64,000 nt of DNA. It comes from Saccharina japonica. Lineage: Eukaryota; Sar; Phaeophyceae; Laminariales; Laminariaceae. Positions 11,079 through 22,408 of the stretch are shown in pieces. A program made the position numbers and the translations under genes. Each line of letters begins with the position of its first letter. Position 1 is the stretch's first letter. Below the pieces are notes generated by a model. It was given only the letters and a program-made list of their open reading frames with translations, did no database searches and was not told the DNA's origin. Where the stretch lies: positions 482,272 through 546,271 of the forward strand of contig MEHQ01000142.1 in assembly GCA_008828725.1 (NCBI GenBank). Direction: 5' to 3'.

Positions 11079-11300
11079 CAGGGCGGTTCACTGGTCGAGT
11101 CAAACCTCGCGGGTCGGGTCTGGTCGGGTCGGGTAACGGCGATCGGACCCGATCCGTAAGAACTTAAAAAAACCCTGATCCGACCGGACCCGACCCGACC
11201 CGACGCGACCCGACCCAACTCAACCCAACCCAACCCATGAAATTAAAAACAAATCCTGGTCCAACCCGCGGGTTGGGGTCATGACCCTTGAAGAGCCCTG
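11079..11300. mobile_element. Foldback element rich in GGGTCGGGT / ACCCGACCC
   Basis: The left part carries repeated GGTCGGGTCTGGTCGGGTCG and the right part the inverse (GACCCGACCCGACCCGACGC, then AACCCAACCC). The ends are CAGGGCGGTTCA and TGAAGAGCCCTG, inverted relative to each other. The arms can form one long hairpin. I could not find a matching target duplication. It is a non-autonomous DNA transposon-like foldback. Confidence 0.6.
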
Positions 11301-11451
11301 AAAAACTCACACCATGGTATACCGTATAGTACACCTACAGTAGAGTAGCCCATACTGGAGTTCGTCATTGATAATGGGTACGTTATACACTAAACTCAGT
11401 ACAACGACTCCCCAACGTAGTTATTATCATTATCTTCGTCCTTCCTTTCCC

Positions 11452-11602
11452 TCTCCTTCCTAGTCGTAACTCAGATCCGGGGTCACAAAGTAGGCACAAA
11501 GTAGGCTTTTCTCCTTCCTCCCACACTACGGCTCGTGCCTTGGATTTTGTTATCGCGAGAAGACTTGAGCCCTTTTTTTCCCTCGTCGACTCGCATCGAA
11601 TT
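11452..11602. repeat. Dispersed repeat shared with 28085-28222
   Basis: Both loci share TCGTAACTCAGAT, GTCACA, TCCTTC...CCCAC and TTCCCTCGTCGACTCGCATC or its CGTC variant in the same order and spacing. Only two copies were seen here; the family is unidentified. Confidence 0.5.
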
Positions 11603-11930
11603 AATCTCAGCCCGGCTGTCTTCGTGCACGTTTTCTCAATACATACATAGGTTACAGTATAGTAGGTTGTTCTACACGTTAGCCTTGAGTTATCACGATT
11701 GAAGTCGATACCTGGTATTCATTTTGTCAACAAGCTGCCAGGTTGTTGGTGTGCGACTCGCGCATCCTGTGCAAGCTCATCGATCGGGGCAACCATCTCG
11801 CTTCGAAGCGATCAAGGACTGGCTGGGCCTGTACACGCTGTTCTACTCGGTGATTGGTCCTTCTCTAACCATCGGTCCATTGTTCGCACTCAAAAGTGTG
11901 ATTTGCGACTTCCCCCCCCCCCCCGCGCCG

Positions 11931-14406
11931 GTATTGCTAGAAATAAAGTAAAAAAGGTGGTTGAGAAGAAGAAGAAAGGGGTATGGAAAGACGTAGTTAC
12001 TAAAACGAATGAAGACTTTGATGGCGGGATGAAGCAGATGTGGGTAGGGATAAAAGGGATACTAGGCAAGCAAGCAGGAGAGGCAGATACGGGGATAGCT
12101 ACATTAAGAGCACAGAACGGTAAAATGGTTAGTAGTTCGAAGGGGAAAAGGGAAGTACTTGTAGAGCATTACCGCAAGCTAGGGACGCCCACAACCAACG
12201 AAACGTTCGACAAAGAATTTGAGAAAGATATCAACGCGTGGGCGGAGGCGAACGTAGATGCATCAGAAAGGGAAGACAGTGGTTCAGAAGGGTTACAGGG
12301 AGAGTTCACAAGAGAAGAAGTTAAGAAGTGTGTAGCTAAACTTAAGAATAGAAAGGCAGCAGGGGCAGACCAAATAGTTAATGAATTTATGAAGTACGGG
12401 GGAGAAGGAATGCTTACCATGATGGTTAAGTTGTATAACTGGATATGGAAAAACGAGTACGCACCTAAGAGATGGAGAGAAGGAGTAGTAGTAAACTTGT
12501 TTAAGAAAGGAGACAAGGCTGACCCGGGTAACTATAGGGGAATAACGCTACTAAGCACTGTAGGTAAAACGTTCTGTAAGATTTTGAACGATAGAATGGG
12601 AACAATGATGGAGAAGGAAGAAAAGATTAGCGAAGGGCAAGCAGGATTTAGGCCAAACCGTAGCTGCGTCGACCATGTGTACACATTAGGTAAGATAATC
12701 CAAGGCAGGAAAGACGCGGGGCTAACAACGTACTGTTTCTTTTTAGATGTACAGAAGGCCTACGATACAGTATGGAGAAATGGGCTGTGGAAAAAGTTGT
12801 GGGAAATAGGGATAAGAGGAAAGATGTGGAGAATGATGAAGAAGATGACGGAATGTGCGAGAAGTGCTGTGATGTTGGACGGGGAAATATCGAAGTACGT
12901 TGATATCCTACAGGGAGTTGCCCAGGGATGTACGCTATCACCTAACCTATTCAAGGTATACATTAATGACATGATAGTAGCAGTAGAAGCAGCATCGCAG
13001 GGAGTCACGGTGGGGGAAGATACGGTGTCGGGATTGATGTTTGCTGATGATTTCGTTTGCATATCAGAAACACCCGAAGGACTGCAGAAACAAATAGAGA
13101 AGGCAATCGAGTACACCAGGAAGTGGAGAGTGACGGCGAACGTAAAAAAGTGCGCAGTAGTTGTATGTAACGAAGATAAGGAGAGTCCGGTAACTTGTAA
13201 GTGGAAGTGGGGAGAAGATGAATTACCGATCGTAGACCAGTATACGTAGCTTGGCGTAGAAATCTCAAAAGATTGCTCTTGGGATGCACACATAAATAAA
13301 ATAATAGGCAAGGGTAAGGCACACGTAGGCAAGATGGAAGCAGTCCTAACAGACTCGCACCTTGACACTAGAATTAAGAGATGTATACTGATGAATGTGA
13401 TTGTACCAAAGCTAGAATATGCAGGAGAAGTATGGGAAGGGAACGCGAAGCTCGTAAAACAGCTGGAAACAGTACAGATGACAGCAGCTAAAAAAGTACT
13501 AGGATGCTCAAGTACGACGAGTAATACAGTATTGAGAGCAGAACTGGGAATGTACCCACTTAAGACAAATAGAGACGTGCGTAAGTTGAAATGGCAATAT
13601 AAAGTAAAGAACATGCCAAATAAGAGGTTGCCAGCCATAGCCGATAAAGCTGTATGGGAGAAAGTAACCAAAGGGCGAGCTGGAATAAGGTGGGATAGCG
13701 TAGTCGAGAAAGTATGGAAGGAAATAGGAAACCAAAAAGAGACGCTGGCCATAGAGAAATTTAGCGGATACAAGACAGAAGTGAAAGAAAGGATAGAAAG
13801 AAGGGAAAGGCTAGCACTGAGAAAGAAGGTGGAAGGGGAAGAACACTTAGAGATGTACGGGGGGTTGAGAGAAGGAATAGGAATGAAAAGGTATCTGCAC
13901 GGCCCAATGGACTTCGCGAAAAAGCTGAAACTGCGATTTCGTGTAGGGGACCTGGACCTGCCAGAAAGAAGGAGGAGGTATACCAGTAGCCGGGAGGAGG
14001 AGGAAGTAGAGGCACAGATGTGCCCATGTGGCAAAGCCATAGAGAGTAGAGTTCACATAGTGGGAGAATGTGAAAGGTACAAGGAGGAAAGGGATGTGCT
14101 AGAGGAGGAGATGGGGAAAATAGACGAGTGTGACATGGAGCAGTTTGGTACACTAAATAGTAGCGAGAAAACGATCGCTATCTTAGGAGATAGATGGTGG
14201 CCACAGGCGGCGAAGCAGGAAGGGGATAAGATTAGCAAAAGGTTTCTCTGTAATATATGGAAACAACGTAATGAGCGCCCAAGTGTTGGAGGTGTCTCTA
14301 TTAGGAGTAGGAACGGTGCTCCGTCTCGAAAGGGATGCGTGGTCAATGGTCAAATGACTAAGGCAAGCAACAAATGAGTACGCCCCCCCCCCCCCCCCCC
14401 CCCCCC
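11931..14406 (+). mobile_element. 5'-truncated LINE (non-LTR retrotransposon) with RT domain and poly-C tail
   Basis: One reading frame from about 11945 to the TGA at 14375-14377 encodes a reverse transcriptase, broken only by an in-frame TAG at 13247-13249. The TAG lies where related proteins have Tyr in YLGV, so it is probably a TAC-to-TAG change. RT blocks in order: AAGADQIVNEF, YRGITLLSTVGKTFCKIL, EGQAGFRPNRSCVDH, FFLDVQKAYDTV, GVAQGCTLSPNLFKVYIND, FADDFVC, LGVEIS. The C-terminal part has a CPCG...H...C knuckle (about 14021-14070) like the zf-RVT/LINE C-terminal finger. No endonuclease domain remains. The 3' end runs into about 24 C. Both flanks carry C-run + GCGCCGG (11912-11931 and 14383-14413), which I read as a target duplication of roughly 20 bp. 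This implies truncation near 11932 and a fairly recent insertion. Confidence 0.93.
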
Positions 14407-16401
14407 GCGCCGGCGCTGTTGCCCAACAGTAATAACCTGATAACGCCACGTGTAGCAAACCAGAGACGCGTCGAAAAAAATGCCGAAGCAACCACGACGC
14501 AGAACAGCTCAATACTGAATCACTAGGGCTGGGAGGTGGCTGACTATATAAGTCGCTGAGTAGTTGTTTCAGCACAATACTATTAATCCTACTACTGTAG
14601 TTAGCTATCTGGTAGGTAATACAGTGGTCGGTTGCGGGGTGTTGTGAGTCGTGGAGTTGTGCGTCTTTTGGACCCATCCGGCTGGCGCATTTGTGGCTTA
14701 CTGCTTATCGTGTGTTCTTTACTGACAAAACACGAAGTCGGCTCGTTGGCTTGTTGCTTATTTCACCATCCAACCAATAGTAACTAGCCGCGGAGCGAAT
14801 CAAAGATCATAGCCCTGTCAGCCACCCAAGGTGCTTGCTTGCTTGCCTGGGAGGGTCTTGGTTTCGAGGTCTTCCTGAGCCCACTCCGGGCACCTTCGTC
14901 CAGCTATCATGTCATCCATGCCGGCCATAAGCCGTTCGGTGAACAGTAGGAGCGGCGAGGGCACGGCTTAAGGTTAGAATCAATACTTCGAAGAAAAAAA
15001 ACATGCAAGATAATGCCGACAGCTTTCGCCCCGACTCTTGACGCCGTGTACACGATTAGCCGCGATGTGCCACGAGGCAAAAAGTGGCATGGAGAAATAT
15101 ATATATACGCAATCGCAAGGTGACACGGGGAGAAGCCGTTACTTCACATTCAGAGGTTGTCTGCACGCGAAACAGTTGGGGGCAGAAATTGCTCGACGAT
15201 GGGACGATAATATTTTACTGATTCCTGCTGCGGCACAAAGCGCAAGAATACGATAATCTTGCGCCGACTTTTTAAATTCACCTCAGACAGGCGCTCGAAA
15301 CTACTATAATAAAAGCTCTCAGATGGGGGACAGATAATCTACCCCCGCCCACCCCTCCCTGACGTAGTCCTGATCAAACATGTCTAACTGACGGCCCACC
15401 ACCAAGGAACGAACACCGGCCATGGACGTACGGTCTGCGTCTTCCACACTAAAACCTTCCAGGTACCAGGTACCAGGTATACATTTTTAGAAGTTGCGGT
15501 TTTAGCACGCGACACGGCGTTCTTTTCGAAAATTGGAAATTGGTCCGTCGCTACCCCTAAAATGCTAAAATGCTGAAAAAAAAGCCGCCATTTCGTACAC
15601 ATAATTTGTCTACTATTAATACAGTAGTAATAACAGCCCCTCACGTGTTGAAAACAGGCAGCCGGTTCTCCGTTTGTCGGCACCTCTCCAACCAAACGCC
15701 TCGACCTCCATTCCCATGGAGCATCCTTCGAGAAGCGCCAATCCTCACCTTCCGTCAAATACGAAATACATTGTCGGAGAAAGGGTAATACAAGATGTGT
15801 GTGGGGAGGGGGGGGGGGGGGGCTTAGGAGAAGCACTGGGTGCCCGGTAGGATATGTGGCCGACAGGGGACACGTTATGTCCATCCCCGGGTTTCCTAAG
15901 CGGACATAGATCCCATGGGGTGTAACGGCAGTACCGCATACCAGATACCGGTATACTCTACAAGCGTCGTACTACAGTATAGACATTTACTAATACTGTA
16001 GTAGTATACTTCGTATATTGATAGCACACGCCTACGTACCTTACACAACGGTGTATTACTGACGTCCATACCATAGTAAAATTGTCCTGACTATAGATCA
16101 CCCGAGGGGAGTCATAAGACGAACGCATCCTTAATGAGATCATTTACAACCCGTACCACGCTTTGATCCTACTAATAGTACAGGCAGTATCGCACAAAGC
16201 TTGCGAAACACTACTATATATAAATGAAAGCCTTCATTTCAAACCTGGTAGTAAGTTTGAATAGAAAAGGCGTACCAAGGAAAACGAACGACGTCACGAA
16301 ATTTCCCCCATGGGCATCATACATCCAAAACAATTGAGCAACTCTTCTCGCAGCAACACCGTCCACCTATCACCACCCAGACAGAGCCCCGAGCCCCTTC
16401 C
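14407..16401. other. Intergenic DNA downstream of the LINE
   Basis: No convincing gene. Open frames near 15651-15790 (-) and 15038-15256 (+) lack paired splice sites or recognisable domains. The stretch contains a G-run near 15808-15822 and two overlapping TACCAGGTA words near 15463-15478. Confidence 0.5.
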
Positions 16402-19400
16402 CTAGGCGTCAGAGCCTCGCCACGCTTGACAGTCACACCGGAATGCTACTAACTCAAAACGGGAAAATTTCGAAAATAAACTATTAATAGTTTCTCCGGA
16501 ACAGCATCCACGCGAAAAAAAATGTGAAATCGAAAAAAAATACCATTTGTTACTCACCCCTCGGTCCGGCACAAGCCCCTCCTCCAGCACGCTGCGGTAC
16601 TTCGCCTGTTCGAAACAAGAACGGCATTCGATAATTCGACATTTTCGGTATTTCGATTATTCGACATTATGATACTTCAACATTTTGATATTTCGATATT
16701 TCAACATTTCGGTATTTCGATATTTTGATATTTCGATATTTCGACATTTTGATATTTCGACATTTTGATATTTCGATATTTTGATATTTCGATATTTCAA
16801 CATTTTGAGATTTCGATATTTCAACATTTTCGACATTTTGAGATTTCAATATTTCGACTACAGTATTCGATATTTTTGGACCAGTATATATTTCGATATT
16901 TCGATAATTTTAAAGCTCAGTATTTCTCCATATCGCAATTCCGATACACGAACAAACTCAATAATGCGAGGCAAGCTTTGCAAGCTTTGCAAGCTTTGCA
17001 AGCTTTGCAAGCTTTGCAAGCTTTGCAAGCGTTGCAAGCTTTCACCCACCTCCGCGCTACAACGGCGCAGCGGCTCCCCCTGGGACTTCCAGAAGCCTTC
17101 CGAAGAGATGCACCCGGTCGCACCAAACCGACACCGAAACTGCAGCCACAGAGGTGTTTTCCCTTCGGGGTGGTCCAGCTGAACTGGGGAAGGACGCCAG
17201 ACCTTGCCGTCGCCTCGGCACACATCGTCTCCTAGCCCACCAAAGCGGCGCCACCTTCCGAACAAAACGTACGTATAAATACATACAATAAAAAAATGCG
17301 GCGAAATTATCAGGTTTATTATTGCGGCCGATGATATGCAAAAATGCTCGTTCGTATCATACGTGGGGAGAGGTGGGAGTGTTTCGTAGTGATGGGTGTC
17401 GGACGATAATAGAGTTGGGTGCGATAATCGATTTCGACGCGATAAATATCGATACACGGAAAATCAAATCGGTGTATGCATACAATTTCGATATAATATA
17501 CCAGGTACATATTATATTAACAGTAGATATAACAAATCGGCAAAATGTGTGTTGTCCAGCGTCAGCAAAAAAAATACGGGGATGCTGGGGCGCGGAGGGC
17601 AAATCGATACGATATCCCACTACGTATTAATGGTATTTAGTATTTAGTATTTCGGGACGCCCGTTACAGCAGTAGGGGATTATTTGAGGCGGTCGTTCTA
17701 GAAGCTTCGTTTCAAGCACCGCACCGCCATGCCCACGCTTTGAGACGCCGCAACAAAGGGCGTGCATCGCGTCTAACAGATCTCCGACCGAGGTGGCTGA
17801 GAGAGCTACCAATCTGACCGGTAATATAAGAAACGTTTGTATACTAAAATTTAATCGAAATGTTCCTTATATTTTGGGTCAGAGTGGTATGGTACGTACG
17901 TACACACGAAGCCTTTGAGGATGACAGCAAGTGGACAGCAGTCGTACGAAGTACCGGGTATACATTATACGAAGCACCACAACTGAATGCTGCTACCAGA
18001 TACCAGGTAGCTGGTATATAGGTGGTATCATAGCTGGTATATAGGTGGTACCATCATGGGCGGTGACACCTCAAGAGCAGCAAAACGGAATTTATCGGTG
18101 AAAAACGCGTCGGAATACCGTGGCGGGCGCACCCAGACTACCGATATTATGGTATTATGACACTGTAGTATGATATTGAAGGGCCGGAGTGCAACGAATA
18201 CCTACAGGCCGGCGCTTTCAGAAAGACGCCGACGCGAACCGATAAGGTGCTAACCACATGAGGCAATATCAGTATCATATCGCCTATACTACAATCAAGA
18301 GAGAAAACGCTTGCTAAAGGGGTGCACCTACTGCTGTAGTCTTTTTTTGAGGCTCCTCTCTTAGTTATTACTTGATTATAGTATATCGCCCATAAACGGC
18401 TTTTAAGACTTGATTATAGTATAGGCGCCCTATATATCGCCCATAGACGTCTTTATATCGAAAAATGTTTTCAAACACAAACGATAAGGCACGTGCCTTA
18501 TAAGGCACAGGCACATGCCTTATAAGTAACATGCCTTATAAGGCACATGCCTTATTGGGTACATGCCTTATAAGGCGCATGCCTTATAAGATAAGGCGCA
18601 TGCCTTATAAGATAAGGCGCATGCCTTATTGGGTACACGACTTACAAGGGGTATGCCTTATTGGGTACATGCCTTATAATGCACATGCCTTATTGGGTAC
18701 ATGCCTTATAAGGCGCATGCCTTATTGGGTAGTTCCTCACTTGAGAAGTATACTACTGTTGTACTAAATAATAGTCACAACCATTACTTGGCAAAAACGT
18801 GTCACTGGGACTACTAGCGTAGCACGCTCCGATGCCGCACGGCGTCCGAGAGCAACCGAGGAGTTCACAAGATAAAAAGCTTTACTGAGGTCGGAGGGTC
18901 GTCAGCACGGCGACCCCTACTTGCCAGACCGGGCATGCAACAAAACCCTGCACACCTTGCATGCCTTCTACAGGGTGCTATGTATCTGTAGATATGTATG
19001 GGTTGTAATATCGGCAGCAGCGCCTTTGCGAAACAAACCCTACAGCAAGCGGCTTACTACTTAGTACCATCCATGGTCCCCTTTTATTCGGGATAAACAA
19101 AACGTATTTAGCGAAGCCTTCCAACACCAGGAAACCCGCACGCACCTCTTCGGCATGTGGTAGCTGGCGTGTCCGTTTCGAGCCGGATACACCACCAGCC
19201 TCTCGATGACACCGTCCAATGTACCGCCAACCCCAAGGCATGCTTCCGTCGTCGCATCTGGGCCTTGACGTGCGCTCGTGTTCGTGTCCCGTCCCCCCAA
19301 TGCCGTCGCCGATTCCGTCTCTAGGAACTCCCGCGCCTCTTCTGGCACCTCCGCGGCAACACCTGGGTAGGCCGTCGCTTCCAAGGCTTGCACCTGCGCC

Positions 19401-22123
19401 CGTTTTGGATAGCAGACAGACCCAACAGCATCGATTGGCCAATCGAACAAACCAAAGCATTTGACTCTGTACGCGTACGTGCGTGTAGCGTGGAAGTTTG
19501 GTTTCGAAGCAGAATAACTATATATTACGGGGGAACGTCTTACAGTATAGCATATTATAGTACAGTTGTGTATAGTACAGTCGATAATCAGAACCAAGTA
19601 TAGTGCCTAAACACCTTAACTCAGGGGGATACACACGTGGTTCAGATTACTGTTATGCTATTATATGTATTACTATTAATACTATGCTATGTATTACTAC
19701 TATACTATATATATGTGTTACTACTTATACATGTCTTACTATTATAATATTTATAACTATTATACTATGTATTACTATTTATAGTACCTTGTATGTATTG
19801 CTACCGGTATTATCCTATGTATTACTATTAATATTATACATGTACTATGTATTACTACGCCTCCCCCCCAATAGTAAAGCGTTTGACATGACCACTGACC
19901 ACTGACGGCATGCATGCAAGCGGCGCAACCTGTTTGTAACGACCAGTACGACCAGTACATAGCCTCGATTGTTTGTCGTTGTTGTTGTTGAGCATCGTAT
20001 CGAAATTTTCGATATACTGTATCGAAAATGTCGAACTTGCGATTTATATCATAGTATCGAATATCGAGCGTGCTTTGCCCTCCACCCCCACCCCCTGGCA
20101 TCCCCGTGTTTCTTATCTTCTTATGCTGACACTGAAACGAAAGCTTCGACGTGTAAAATATCGAATATCGAAATCGTAACGAACTCGATTACCATTTGAT
20201 ATCCATCGACTATTAATAGCTCACCTGTCGATAGAAGTCCCTGGATGGGACCCACTTGCCTTCGCCGGTACTGTGTGCCGCGAAAAAAGCCTCCAGAATC
20301 CTGAACACCCCGTGGAATCACGGCGGAGAACAGGACGCATCGCACGCAGTTCAGACAACGTGCGATGATAGCCGGAGATAAGCGTTCGAGTAATAGTGAA
20401 CTGCTGTTATTGGGTTTGGCTTGGTCTCGTTTTTTTGCTTGTTCGTTTTGTGCAGCTGTTTTATTTTGTTTGTGTTATATAAGACTGGGTGATCGACGCC
20501 ACTTGTGCAGGCTATATACTGGTAAAAGGTTAACCAATCACCCACCCAATCTAAGCCTTATAACATTTGGTCATTCGTTGGTTTGTTCGTTTGTTTTGTG
20601 CTGTTTGTTTGGTTGTGTGTTTGTGTGTTTGCTCGTTTGTTTGTTTGTTTGTTTGTTTGATCATTTTTACATCTGCTCGCACTAGTTGAACTTGCGCAGG
20701 AGAGATGGTGGCGGTACACACGCCCCCAACAGGAAAGTGGCTTGCAGGCAGGTCTTCAGCTCGCACTGCCTTTTCTCGTCGACAAGTTTTCGTAAAATAG
20801 TGCCGGTGTGACAAATACGAATAGTTTCCTTCAACCACCGCAAGTCAATCGCCATCTGTGCCTGTGCCTGTGCAACAGGAAACAGCAGCGACAGTAGGAA
20901 CACGCAGTATCTATGCAGCAGACAACAGTAGTGGCAGTAGGGACACGCAATACCTGCGCAACAGACGACACTAGTGACAGTATGGACACACACCTACTGT
21001 GCAGCAGACAACAGACAACAGTAGTGAAACGCACTATCTGTGCAGCAAACAACAGGAGAAGTGACAGCAGTAGGGACACACAGCATCCGTGCAACAGACA
21101 ACAACAGCAGCGAGTGACACCAGTAGTGACACGCAGCACCTGTTCAAAAGACAACAGTAGTGACAACAGTAGTGACAACAGTAGGGTGCTTCCAGCCGTG
21201 ACCCTATCACCACTTACATCATTCGCGCTGCGTCGACTCTGATGGTGACGTGCTCAAGGTCTCCCGTATGCACTCCTACCGATGTGCCCGGTACGGCAAA
21301 CGTTGTCCCGTTGTACCCGTACAGGAAGGCATACTTTATCTCATAGATCGGACCCAGTCCTTAGGTTCCATGGCCGCGTGAGGTTAGCGCGAGAGGGAGA
21401 GGGCAGGGGAGATAGGGAGGAGGGGGAGAGAGGGAGAGGGAAAGGAGGGGAGAGAGAGATGGGAGGGGGGAGGGGGAAGGAAAGGGCCAGTAAGATGGGT
21501 AGGAGGAAGGGGGGAGAGGGGGGGGAGGACTAAGACGGAGGGAGGATGGTTGTCCATCAGATCCATGGGGTTCATGAGGTTCACGGGGTCCATGAGGTTT
21601 AAGGAGTTCAATCGGTCTGAGAGCCCCAACGGGCGCCCGCGTTCGAGGCCTATCCAAAAAACAACGTTACGGACTACTACTGAATTATGTCACATGTTAA
21701 CATAGTCGGGCGACTAAGACAATACTTACAATCCATCGTACATACCAAGTGTTAGGATTCGTTGACAATGAGTGCTGTTGAGATTAATGTACGTTCGCAA
21801 TACCTAGGCTGTTGAGATGCGCTAGCAGCAGCCAGGTGATAGGCTGTAGCCAAGCAGTTGAGAGCATAGCGGGAGGTTGGGAGACAGAATACGCCCGCCA
21901 ATTGGCTCTTGTAGGTCTACAAGAGTGGCGGCTGATTTATCGATGAGCTACTACTACCATTGCCATTGTATCGCTGGCCCTTTGAGGCGGTTGACAAGAC
22001 TCACCGCTTCGTCGAATGAACGGTGCCACCGTGGACATGTCAAGGGCTTCAGCAAAGCCGTAGCAGGGCACCGCAGACAAATCGCCTTCCTGTCCTTCCC
22101 AAAGGCAGCAGTGTGGTTCCAAC
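16402..22123 (-). CDS. Unrecognised multi-exon gene (eight phase-matched exons)
   Basis: Proposed exons are 22123-22005, 20867-20722, 20300-20225, 19393-19146, 17813-17725, 17231-17050, 16605-16558 and 16452-16402 (stop TAG). Every junction keeps one open frame although phases differ (0, 2, 0, 2, 1, 0, 0). Most donors and acceptors are consensus-like (CGACAG|GTGAGC, CGAAGAG|GTGCGT, TTTCGAACAG). Visible parts: LCLRCP-like Cys residues and CPRWHRSFDEA in exon 1, RWLKETIRICH and ILRKLVDEKRQCELK in exon 2, HSTGEGKWVPSRDFYRQ in exon 3, acidic EVPEEAREFLETESA in exon 4, WRPSPVQLDHPEGK and CISSEGFWKSQGEPLRRC in exon 6. A start is possible at the ATG at 20855, giving about 275 aa; otherwise the gene continues upstream past 22123. 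I do not recognise the family. The donors ending 17725 and 20722 and the last acceptor are the weakest. Confidence 0.5.
16634..16910. repeat. AT-rich short-period array (GATATTTC)n
   Basis: About thirty degenerate copies of 8-12-bp words such as TTTCGATATTTCGACATTTT. It lies in the intron-side DNA just upstream (minus strand) of exon 16605-16558. Isolated relatives (TATCGAAATTTTCGATAT) recur near 17410-17480 and 19995-20180. Confidence 0.85.
16973..17040. repeat. 9-bp minisatellite (CAAGCTTTG)n
   Basis: Seven to eight near-perfect units. It begins about 10 bp inside the intron from the donor that ends exon 17231-17050 of the minus-strand gene. If translated in frame it would encode LQS repeats. 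Confidence 0.92.
18484..18733. repeat. Array of palindromic GCCTTATAAGGC units
   Basis: Alternating words ATGCCTTATAAGGC(A/G)C and ATGCCTTATTGGGTAC, 14-20 bp each, for about 250 bp. GCCTTATAAGGC is a perfect palindrome. The word CCTTATTGGG also occurs in the TIR of the MITE at 1383-1576. Confidence 0.88.
20565..20663. repeat. (GTTT)n low-complexity run
   Basis: Imperfect GTTTGTTT tandem array with GTGTTT variants, intronic to the minus-strand gene. Confidence 0.85.
20872..21190. repeat. Minisatellite of roughly 36-50-bp units
   Basis: Repeats of the order CAGCAGACAACAGTAGTGAC, AGTAGGGACACGCAG, CACCTGTGC-like, about seven diverged copies. It abuts the acceptor of exon 20867-20722 of the minus-strand gene. 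Confidence 0.8.
21375..21540. repeat. Polypurine tract (G/A-rich on + strand)
   Basis: About 165 bp, nearly all purine on the + strand, built of GGGAGAGAGGGAGAGG-like words. Long homopurine runs of this kind can form triplex DNA. Confidence 0.85.
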
Positions 22124-22408
22124 CTTGGGACACCAAGCACGCCACACACAGGGAAAAGTAAGAAAGGGACGAATATGGTGAGGAATATGGCAGGTGACAC
22201 GGTTCATCGCGCGCTCGGCATGCGTAGACACTGCTCGAGCTTGGAAAAGGCACGGCGTCTCCCCACCACACTAAATGGTTGAATCGTTGCTACCTCCCCA
22301 GCATATATCGTTGATTCGTTGATTGGTGCGTTGGTTGATCGATCGTTGGGTTCATTAGTAGATGGATTGGATTGGGTGCCTGGTATGATAGGTGGATCTA
22401 TTGATTAA

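Noticed and set aside
11699-11930. ATG-started N-terminus fused in frame to the LINE reverse transcriptase
   Set aside because: The LINE begins after the duplicated C-run + GCGCCGG, so the upstream 70 or so codons are flanking DNA joined by chance.
15384-15884. 166-codon minus-strand open frame
   Set aside because: A protein-like patch (DWRFSKDAPWEWRSRRLVGE) with a possible donor exists, but no acceptor and no homologous family were recognised.
20872-21190. CRISPR-like array
   Set aside because: Units are diverged and contiguous with no unique spacers, in a eukaryotic intron.
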